Source: JAGLHV01 sp023132075 [NCBI: bacterium]
Lineage (GTDB): Bacteria; CBDUZB01; JAGLHV01
Length of the DNA stretch: 8,207 nucleotides
Direction of reading: 5' to 3'
NCBI GenBank assembly: GCA_023132075.1
Contig: JAGLYT010000063.1
Coordinates: 1 to 8,207, forward strand
Under the pieces are notes generated by a model. The model saw only the letters and a list, made by a program, of their open reading frames with translations, was not told where the DNA came from and made no database searches. How positions within the stretch are numbered: the first letter of the stretch is position 1; each line of letters begins with the position of its first letter. The position numbers and the translations under genes are program-made. Positions 1 to 5,205 of this stretch are shown here, piece by piece.

Positions 1-1479
1 AATATTACCGGGATTAATCTCATATTTTAGGGCACAACGGGGATTAATCGATGTTTCATCATATTCCACCTTCACATTTTCTAAACCCACCTTTGCACTT
101 CCGGCAAATGTATCTTCGGAATTATGAGTATCATAGCGGGCACCAAAAACCAATTCCAATTTATCTGTTGCTTTAAATTCATCCTGAATATAAAAACCAA
201 CCTCCGTAGCACTCTTTTCACTTTCTGATTTATAGGAAGTACTGGACTCCAAATTGACATACATCCCTTCTTCTGTCAGATTGTTGTAATTGTACTGGAC
301 ACCGGTAAGAAGTTTGTTTTTTTCTCCCAATGGATGAGCATAACATATATCCATTACATAAAGATTTTCATCAGCCATATAAGGATGCAGTATATTGCTG
401 GGGGGATATTCATCATTATGGGTTGCCAAATAATCACCCACAAAGGTATCATTAGTGGCATTGCGGTTATGCACAGCAAAAGCAAAATTTATTCCCAGAC
501 TATTTCCTGAATCAAAGTCTTTCTGCCAGCCAAGAGTTACTTCCTGCCTTTTGCTCGCTATATGTTCCGAACCCTCTGCAAAGGGATTCTCAAACACACC
601 TTCTCCTTCACCGCCTTTTCTTGACTCGTTTATCGTCCTTCCGGTAAAGGATAATTTATCATTCCCGGTAAGGTCATAAAAGTTTACCCTTGCTCCGATA
701 CTAATATTATCTGTCCTTACTCTATCGGTAAATCTAACGCCCCCATCCATTTGCGCCTTATTTTCATCATCTACAAATATCTCATCTGCAGTACTTTTCT
801 GGGCAGTAAGCATAATATCTTTATTTTCTCCTGCAATCGAAGCATTTAAAGAATAAACATTAGAATTATGCTGTCCCCATTGGGTTTTAAGCGTTAGTTC
901 CGGCTTGGAAGTCGGCTTCTTGGTGATAATGTTTATAACTCCCGAAATTGCTGAACTACCATAAAGCGCAGAACCTGCTCCTTTTACAATTTCTATTCTT
1001 TCGATATTAGACGCAGGAATCTGATCTAAACCATAAACCCCTGCTAATCCCGAAAAAATCGGTTGTCCATCAATTAACACTTGAACATGTCCTGCTTCCA
1101 GTCCCTGCATTCTAACAACGGTAAAACTACAATAAGAGCATTGTTGTTCAACTCTTACACCCGGAACCCCTTCCAAAATTTGATAAAGATTAATTGCCCC
1201 CTTATCTTCAATATCTTGTGATGTTAGGACCTCAGTTCTCACCGGAGTATCTTTTAACTTTCTTTCCGTTTTAGTTCCGGTAACCACTACCTCTTCTAAT
1301 TTTAAAACTTCCTGCTCCGCTTTCTCAACCTGCTTAACTTCTTCATCCTGTTTGATTTCCTGAGCCTGCTCAATTTCCTCAGTCTGTTCAATTTCCTGAG
1401 CCAAACAATAGTAAGCATTTACCCCCAAACAGATAGCTAAAATACTTGCTCCCATAACTAATTTCCATTTACTAAACAT
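1..1479 (-). CDS. TonB-dependent outer-membrane receptor, 3' end outside window
   Basis: The frame is open from an ATG at 1479 to the window edge, giving 493 residues; the C-terminal part of the barrel is missing. The start has a strong SD (AAGGAGG) about 10 bases upstream. Residues 1-27 look like a signal peptide: basic MFSKWK, a hydrophobic core, then CLA before Q28. A charged hexapeptide-repeat linker follows (about 27-56), then a TonB-box-like EEVVVTGTKTER (about 62-74). The plug domain contains DTPVRTEVLT, LEGVPGVRVE, VVRMQGLEAGHVQVLIDGQP and IERIEIVKGAGSALYGSSAISGVINIITKKP. The remainder reads as alternating beta-barrel strands. The plug has a Cys-X2-Cys (C114, C117) just before the VRMQGL motif. 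Such receptors import chelated iron, haem or cobalamin using TonB energy. Its position after feoAB in the same direction suggests iron or another metal chelate, but the ligand is inferred. No tonB or exbBD genes are in view. Confidence 0.93.
   Translation of the reverse strand, partial: MFSKWKLVMGASILAICLGVNAYYCLAQEIEQTEEIEQAQEIKQDEEVKQVEKAEQEVLKLEEVVVTGTKTERKLKDTPVRTEVLTSQDIEDKGAINLYQILEGVPGVRVEQQCSYCSFTVVRMQGLEAGHVQVLIDGQPIFSGLAGVYGLDQIPASNIERIEIVKGAGSALYGSSAISGVINIITKKPTSKPELTLKTQWGQHNSNVYSLNASIAGENKDIMLTAQKSTADEIFVDDENKAQMDGGVRFTDRVRTDNISIGARVNFYDLTGNDKLSFTGRTINESRKGGEGEGVFENPFAEGSEHIASKRQEVTLGWQKDFDSGNSLGINFAFAVHNRNATNDTFVGDYLATHNDEYPPSNILHPYMADENLYVMDICYAHPLGEKNKLLTGVQYNYNNLTEEGMYVNLESSTSYKSESEKSATEVGFYIQDEFKATDKLELVFGARYDTHNSEDTFAGSAKVGLENVKVEYDETSINPRCALKYEINPGNI
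1313..1402 (-). repeat. Five 18-bp tandem units coding a hexapeptide linker
   Basis: Five imperfect 18-bp units lie head to tail. The three nearest the signal peptide are the most alike (for example TGTTCAATTTCCTGAGCC on the plus strand). They encode AQEIEQ, TEEIEQ, AQEIKQ, DEEVKQ and VEKAEQ, about residues 27-56 of the receptor, between the signal peptide and the TonB-box-like segment. The segment is rich in Glu, Gln and Lys and would make a flexible or helical periplasmic spacer. The last units have diverged, so the array is probably old or relaxed at its distal end. Confidence 0.8.
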
Positions 1480-1532
1480 TTTTTTGTTTCCTCCTTTATT
1501 AAAATTTAAATTTTTTTCAGTGCGGATTTTGT

Positions 1533-1561
1533 ATTATAAAAAACAAGAACTGCTAATAAAT
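1533..1561 (-). promoter_or_regulatory. Possible weak promoter for the TonB-dependent receptor
   Basis: On the minus strand a perfect TATAAT (1533-1538) lies 54 bp before the receptor ATG. The hexamer 17 bp upstream is ATTTAT, a poor match to TTGACA, so a promoter here would need an activator or would be weak. The gene may instead be read through from feoB, since no convincing terminator is visible in the 195-bp gap. This call rests only on the -10 match in AT-rich DNA. Confidence 0.3.
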
Positions 1562-1597
1562 TTGTATCCCTCACCTCCTTTTTCACTTTTTCTTATG

Positions 1598-1632
1598 TTT
1601 TAGGTTTTCCTATCATTTTTAGGTTTTCCTAT
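1598..1632. repeat. Tandem 19-bp direct repeat with TTAG-N6-CTAT cores, possible operator
   Basis: The 16-mer TTTTAGGTTTTCCTAT occurs at 1598-1613 and again, identically, at 1617-1632, a period of 19 bp. Each copy contains an inverted TAGG-TTTT-CCTA. The repeat lies between feoB and the receptor gene, about 120-155 bp before the receptor start and upstream of the possible -10 at 1533. DtxR/IdeR-type iron boxes typically carry TTAGG/CCTAA half-sites, and the regulator's own palindrome at 4697-4726 has TTAG-N6-CTAA at its centre. A metal-regulator site is therefore plausible, but this is inference. Confidence 0.5.
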
Positions 1633-1674
1633 ATTTTAATCTAAAAAAAATTCCCCTTTCTTTATTTTATGTCT

Positions 1675-3693
1675 TTAAATAAATAAAATACCTATTTGAT
1701 AAATCAAGACTGCCACTACCCAACCAAGAATTAAACTATACCCCACAGCTAATACTGTCCATTTCCAGTTAGTTTCTTTCTTGATTGTGGCAATTGCAGC
1801 AATACAGGGAACATATATAAGGGACATTGCCATAAAAGCATAGGCGGAAAGAGGAGTAAAATGCTGCATAATTACACTCTTTAATCCAACCTCTTCTACC
1901 CCGTATAAAGTACCCAATGTTCCTACTACAATCTCTTTAGCTACAATTCCAAAAAGCAGAGATACTGCTGCCTGCCAGGTACCAAACCCGGCTAAGGAAA
2001 ATAATGGGGCAAGCAAGGAACCCAATTTACCAATTAAACTTTCTTTGGCTGCATATTCTACTCCCGGGGGAAGAGAAGCCAACAACCAGACAAACATCAC
2101 TCCCACAAAAATAATCGTCCCTGCTTTTTTCAAAAATAAGCTTCCTTTTTCCCACATATGAATCAAAACACTTTTTACTTGTGGCAATCTATAAGGAGGT
2201 AATTCCATGATTAAAGGAGCAACCTCTTTTTTAAAAAAGATACTCTTAAAAATCCTGGCTACAACAATAGCTAAAACTATACCCATAAAATAAAGAGAAA
2301 AAACTACCAGCCCCTGATGCTCGGCAAAAAATGCTCCGGCAAAGAGGGTATAAATAGGCAATCTTGCCGAACACGACATCAAAGGATTAACCAAAATGGT
2401 AAGGATTCTGTCTTTTTCCGATTCAAGGGTTCTTGCCGCCATAATTCCGGGGATATTACAACCAAAGCCCAACATCATCGGAATAAAAGATTTGCCATGT
2501 AATCCCATCGCATGCATCACCCTATCCATAATAAATGCTGCCCGTGCCATATATCCGGAACCTTCTAAAATAGAAATCATTAAAAATAAAAGCAAAATAT
2601 TGGGCAAAAAAATCAATACCGAACCCACTCCCCCAATAATACCATCTACTAATAGAGAAGAAATCCAGGCAGGAGCCGCCAGAACATTCATTCCCAAAGA
2701 AACTATTCCTCCCAACCATCCGAAAAAACTATCGATTAGGTCTGCTAATGGAGCCCCAAAAGTAAACACCAACTGAAAAGTAAACCACATTAATCCCAAA
2801 AAAATGGGTATCCCTAAAAATTTATTGGTTACTATTTGATCAATTCTATCGGTAATTTCTTCCCTTTCCCTTATTCCCATTATTTTGTGACAACATTCTT
2901 TTACCAACCCTCTTAAAAAAGCGTACCTTCTTTCTACAATCGCTGTTTCGACATCATAGCCAAAATGTTTTTCCAGTTTAGCTATTGATTCAAAAACCTT
3001 TTCTTCTACTTCCTTTTCCTCCGGTAACCCCTTAATTTTCGCCAGGATATTTTCATCCTGCTCCAGGAGTTTTAATACCAGCCAGCGTAGAGAGTACCGG
3101 GACAATATTTTTTTCTCTCCTAAAAACCGCGATAAATTTCTTATTTCGTTTTCTAAGTCATTACCGTAATCTATTTCAAACGTATTTTTTTCTTCCCGAA
3201 CAGAAATATCTTTAACCGCTGATTTTAAATTATCTATCCCTTTTCCTTTATTGGCTGCCGTTTTAATCACGGGAACATCCATTACCCGGGAAAGTTCTTC
3301 TATATCAATTCTCATTCCTTTATTTTCTATTATATCAATCATATTTAAATCCAAAACCAAATTTACCCCTAATTCAAGCAGTTGAACTGCTAAATAAAGA
3401 TTCCTTTCCAGATTGGAAGAGTCAATAATTGCTACTACTACATCCGGCTTTTCTTCCAGTAAAAAATCCCGTGCAATTTTTTCATCCAGGGAATGGGAAG
3501 CCAAACTATATATCCCCGGCAAATCAACTACTTTTATGTTCAGTCCTTCGTAAGCAAACGTTCCCTCTTTTTTTTCTACCGTTACTCCCGGCCAGTTGCC
3601 TACATGTTGACGGGAACCGGTTAAATTATTAAAAATTGTTGTTTTCCCGGAATTAGGATTTCCGGCTAAAGCAACTTTAATTTTTTTCTTCAT
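1675..3693 (-). CDS. feoB: FeoB ferrous iron transporter, GTPase plus membrane domain
   Basis: This 672-residue protein moves Fe(II) across the cytoplasmic membrane. The N-terminal G domain has G1 GNPNSGKT (about 11-18), the switch-I stretch HVGNWPGVTVEKK with the G2 Thr near 38, G3 DLPG (57-60), G4 NMID (117-120) and a G5-like TAANKGKG (145-152). A helical spacer reaches about residue 285. The polytopic region follows, with the Gate signatures GCNIPGIMAARTLES (from about 411) and NPLMSCSARLPIY (from about 436), then VAKEIVVGTLGTLYG and YVPCIAAIATIKKE near the end. The family's usual GCN(V/I)PAI reads GCNIPGI here. I chose the ATG at 3693 over an in-frame TTG one codon upstream because the ATG is better spaced (7 nt) from its AGGAG. 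It follows feoA by 31 bp, is full length, and has no C-terminal FeoC fusion. Confidence 0.97.
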   Translation of the reverse strand: MKKKIKVALAGNPNSGKTTIFNNLTGSRQHVGNWPGVTVEKKEGTFAYEGLNIKVVDLPGIYSLASHSLDEKIARDFLLEEKPDVVVAIIDSSNLERNLYLAVQLLELGVNLVLDLNMIDIIENKGMRIDIEELSRVMDVPVIKTAANKGKGIDNLKSAVKDISVREEKNTFEIDYGNDLENEIRNLSRFLGEKKILSRYSLRWLVLKLLEQDENILAKIKGLPEEKEVEEKVFESIAKLEKHFGYDVETAIVERRYAFLRGLVKECCHKIMGIREREEITDRIDQIVTNKFLGIPIFLGLMWFTFQLVFTFGAPLADLIDSFFGWLGGIVSLGMNVLAAPAWISSLLVDGIIGGVGSVLIFLPNILLLFLMISILEGSGYMARAAFIMDRVMHAMGLHGKSFIPMMLGFGCNIPGIMAARTLESEKDRILTILVNPLMSCSARLPIYTLFAGAFFAEHQGLVVFSLYFMGIVLAIVVARIFKSIFFKKEVAPLIMELPPYRLPQVKSVLIHMWEKGSLFLKKAGTIIFVGVMFVWLLASLPPGVEYAAKESLIGKLGSLLAPLFSLAGFGTWQAAVSLLFGIVAKEIVVGTLGTLYGVEEVGLKSVIMQHFTPLSAYAFMAMSLIYVPCIAAIATIKKETNWKWTVLAVGYSLILGWVVAVLIYQIGILFI

Positions 3694-3724
3694 CAATTTT
3701 CTCCTGCTAATTTTATTTATTTTT

Positions 3725-3943
3725 TCACTTTACAAAAATTTTTTGCGCCATACCAAAACCCAAACCAAGACGCATTCCGTCTTTGGCAATAATGAGAGGA
3801 CCATAGCCGCAATTGGAAATAACTTCTACTATTACTCCCGGATAAAAACCCATATTGAGTAATTTGGTAACTAATCCTCTTCCTCCCCTTATTTCTACAA
3901 TTTCAACCTTTTCCCCCGTCAAAGTTTTGTTAAGCGCTTTCAT
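3725..3943 (-). CDS. feoA: FeoA, small SH3-like partner of FeoB
   Basis: This 72-residue cytosolic protein of normal FeoA length is a single SH3-like beta-barrel domain. Recognisable pieces are the N-terminal LTGEKVEIVEIRGG, the central LLNMGFYPGVIVEVIS and the C-terminal GMRLGLGFGMAQKIFVK. FeoA is needed for Fe(II) uptake by FeoB and is thought to act on its G domain or assembly. Its ATG lies 2 bp after the stop of the upstream regulator gene, and its SD (GGAGGTG, 3955-3961) is inside the end of that gene, so translation is probably coupled. It is distinct from the FeoA-like tail of the regulator, so the cluster encodes two FeoA-type domains. Confidence 0.95.
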   Translation of the reverse strand: MKALNKTLTGEKVEIVEIRGGRGLVTKLLNMGFYPGVIVEVISNCGYGPLIIAKDGMRLGLGFGMAQKIFVK

Positions 3944-3945
3944 TA

Positions 3946-4671
3946 TTATTCTAACACCTCCACTTCAATGCCAACAGCTTCTTCTTTTCTTAAAGACAAA
4001 TGATAACCCTTTAATACTATGTCTATTGGATCCCCTAGAGGAGCGACTTTACGAACTGTCACTTCTACCCCCGGTAAAACTCCCATACTCAATAATTGTT
4101 TTTTTATTTTCGATCCGGGATCTATTTTAATAATTTTGGCTTTTTGCCCGATTTTCAAGTTATTCAAAGTTAAAATAGATGACACTTTATTCCTCCCATC
4201 TTTATTATTTTGTGTATTTTTTTTCTTTAAAGCGGATTCTCTAATAAAATTACCGAAATCAGAAAGCCATAAATCTTTTTTCTTATCCGAAAGTGTTTCA
4301 ATATATTCTACTAATTCAGTAATTTTTTTTGTTGTTTCTTCACTAATATAATGTTCTATCTGACAGGCATCCTTCATCGCTGTTTGAATATTAACCCCTA
4401 ACACCTTATGAAAAAGTTTGAATAATATCTGATGCTTTTCATAAATTTTTTTTGCTGCTCTTTCTCCTTTAGAGGTAAGTTCAATATATCCGTATTTTTC
4501 GTGATTAACCAGTCTTTTTTCACTTAAAATTTTTATTGCTCCGATTACCGATGCCGCCTTAACATTTAACAATTTGACAACATCTTTAACCCGAACAACT
4601 TTTTCTTGTAACGAAATCATCAGAATTGTCTCTAAATAATCTTCTAAACTTGGAGTTAAAGAATTCACCAT
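3946..4671 (-). CDS. DtxR/MntR-family metal-dependent repressor with C-terminal FeoA domain
   Basis: This 241-residue protein has three parts: a winged helix-turn-helix (about 1-66), an all-helical dimerisation and metal-binding domain (about 67-148), and, after a Lys/Asn-rich linker (149-165), a FeoA/SH3-like domain (about 167-241, with GQKAKIIKID and LLSMGVLPGVEVTV). The start SLEDYLETI matches the family, with D11 and E14 at the positions of B. subtilis MntR D8 and E11. H80 (YEKHQ) matches MntR H77. In DACQIEH, E106 and H107 match MntR E102 and H103, while C103 sits at the MntR E99 / DtxR C102 position. The site is therefore part Mn-type, part Fe-type, and the cognate metal is uncertain; fusion to FeoA and the feoAB neighbours favour iron. 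The SD is a short AGGA 4 nt from the ATG. It is probably autoregulated through the palindrome at 4697-4726. Confidence 0.92.
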   Translation of the reverse strand: MVNSLTPSLEDYLETILMISLQEKVVRVKDVVKLLNVKAASVIGAIKILSEKRLVNHEKYGYIELTSKGERAAKKIYEKHQILFKLFHKVLGVNIQTAMKDACQIEHYISEETTKKITELVEYIETLSDKKKDLWLSDFGNFIRESALKKKNTQNNKDGRNKVSSILTLNNLKIGQKAKIIKIDPGSKIKKQLLSMGVLPGVEVTVRKVAPLGDPIDIVLKGYHLSLRKEEAVGIEVEVLE

Positions 4672-4696
4672 TTTTTCCTATTAACTATTGTGTTTT

Positions 4697-4726
4697 TACA
4701 ATTGTTAGTCTACCCTAACAATTGTA
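4697..4726. promoter_or_regulatory. Perfect 12-bp inverted repeat, likely operator of the DtxR-family regulator
   Basis: TACAATTGTTAG (4697-4708) and CTAACAATTGTA (4715-4726) are exact reverse complements separated by 6 bp (TCTACC). The repeat begins 26 bp before the regulator ATG, overlaps the -10 hexamer (4721-4726) and covers the predicted transcription start. That is the classic position for repression. The centre TTAG-N6-CTAA resembles the half-sites of DtxR/IdeR boxes. Binding by the adjacent regulator is inferred from position and symmetry. Confidence 0.8.
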
Positions 4727-4749
4727 GCAAAGCTTGCCTGTTCTGTCAA
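4721..4749 (-). promoter_or_regulatory. Sigma-70 type promoter of the regulator-feoAB cluster
   Basis: On the minus strand TTGACA (4744-4749, perfect -35) is followed by an ideal 17-bp spacer and TACAAT (4721-4726, -10, five of six). A TG one base before the -10 makes it an extended -10. Upstream (about 4750-4775) is an A/T-tract stretch that could act as an UP element. This is the strongest promoter seen in the window, and its -10 is buried in the inverted repeat, which fits tight metal-dependent repression of the whole uptake cluster. Confidence 0.85.
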
Positions 4750-4806
4750 GATAAATTTTATTTTTATTTTCCGATAAAAAATCAGCCTTAGCCCGTCAGC
4801 AACTTA

Positions 4807-5016
4807 TTACCACTTTTTTTTATTTTGATAAATTTCAATAAATTTCTCAATTGAGCGGTCATAGGTTCTTTCTACCTCAGAAGGGAAAAAACAAGCAGGA
4901 AATTCATCAAGTCTTAAATGGTATTGCAAGCATTCACAACAGATACCTTTCCTGGCACAAGGTTCATAGGTACAATTACAATTTTTTTTGTTTTTCTCGA
5001 CTTTACATTCGCTCAT
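4807..5016 (-). CDS. Small cysteine-rich protein, DUF6485-like
   Basis: This 69-residue protein has eight cysteines (4, 13, 15, 20, 26, 27, 29, 42) in the pattern CNCTYEPCARKGICCECLQYH...LPACFFP-like, followed by ERTYDRSIEKFIEIY. It resembles the uncharacterised DUF6485 family common in anaerobes, from memory of the family pattern. The clustered cysteines suggest zinc or iron-sulfur binding, which is unproven. There is no signal peptide, so it is probably cytosolic. I chose the ATG at 5016 because it follows AGGAGGG by 8 nt and lies just downstream of a TATAAT. A longer reading from TTG at 5070 would begin inside the -35 and is rejected. It lies 135 bp before the iron regulator in the same direction, but that gene has its own promoter, so a shared function is only suggested. 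Confidence 0.85.
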   Translation of the reverse strand: MSECKVEKNKKNCNCTYEPCARKGICCECLQYHLRLDEFPACFFPSEVERTYDRSIEKFIEIYQNKKKW

Positions 5017-5040
5017 TATTAATTCCCTCCTAATTTTTTT

Positions 5041-5070
5041 ATTATATCCGTTTCCTTTATTAAAAGTCAA
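5041..5070 (-). promoter_or_regulatory. Promoter of the cysteine-rich gene
   Basis: On the minus strand TTGACT (5065-5070) is followed by an 18-bp spacer and a perfect TATAAT (5041-5046). The predicted start near 5034 gives a leader of about 18 nt that contains the SD AGGAGGG (5025-5031) of the gene starting at 5016. The -35 lies in the left arm of the inverted repeat at 5056-5096. Confidence 0.75.
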
Positions 5071-5096
5071 TTGAAATTTAATTGACTTTTAATAAA
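5056..5096. promoter_or_regulatory. Perfect 17-bp inverted repeat between divergent promoters
   Basis: The arms 5056-5072 and 5080-5096 are exact reverse complements (core AAAAGTCAATT / AATTGACTTTT) around a 7-bp centre, GAAATTT. Each arm carries a TTGACT that serves as the -35 of an outward-facing promoter. A dimeric or tetrameric regulator bound here would cover both -35 elements at once. It is unlikely to be a terminator because it lies upstream of both genes. No regulator candidate for it is in the window apart from the DtxR-family protein, whose own palindrome is different. Confidence 0.75.
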
Positions 5097-5110
5097 AAGT
5101 TTTGTATTCT
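5082..5110 (+). promoter_or_regulatory. Promoter of the GH65-GT4 operon
   Basis: TTGACT (5082-5087), a 17-bp spacer and TATTCT (5105-5110, four of six) form a plausible sigma-70 promoter. The predicted start is near 5117, giving an 88-90 nt leader before the ATG at 5206. The -35 lies in the right arm of the inverted repeat at 5056-5096. Confidence 0.6.
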
Positions 5111-5117
5111 TGAAATG

Positions 5118-5205
5118 CTTTACTTGTAATAATACTAAAGAAGAATTAGTTAAAAATGTTTGTTTAATTATAATTCAAACAAATTCCCCTTTATTAAAGG
5201 AAACA
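5118..5205 (+). other. 5' leader of the GH65 gene with two small inverted repeats
   Basis: The predicted leader contains TTTGTTT (5159-5165) and AAACAAA (5177-5183) flanking AATTATAATTC, and then CCTTTA-T-TAAAGG (5188-5200), whose right arm includes the SD AAAGGA (5196-5201) of the ATG at 5206. The second repeat could weakly hide the SD in the mRNA, but its stem is only 6 bp. The first could equally be an operator. I recognise no riboswitch class here. Confidence 0.35.

Noticed and set aside
455-679. 74-codon open frame on the plus strand
   Set aside because: It is antisense to the TonB-dependent receptor barrel; the receptor frame is continuous and family-like throughout.
1593-1616. Seven-codon leader frame MIGKPKT on the minus strand
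   Set aside because: It lies within the tandem repeat and its composition follows from the repeat; there is no independent sign of translation.
2396-2776. 126-codon open frame on the plus strand
   Set aside because: It is antisense to the conserved membrane region of feoB, with no SD and no recognisable protein features.
4760-4806. Possible terminator after the cysteine-rich gene (GC-rich stretch followed by TTTTTT on the minus strand)
   Set aside because: GGGCTAAGGCTGA has direct rather than inverted similarity, so no convincing stem forms before the T run.
5017-5070. N-terminal extension of the cysteine-rich protein from TTG at 5070
   Set aside because: It would start inside the -35 hexamer and run through the TATAAT; the ATG at 5016 has a strong SD.
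5110-5205. Longer GH65 reading frame starting with TTG at 5110
   Set aside because: The TTG overlaps the predicted -10 hexamer, has no SD, and the extra 32 residues are unlike the family; the ATG at 5206 has an SD.
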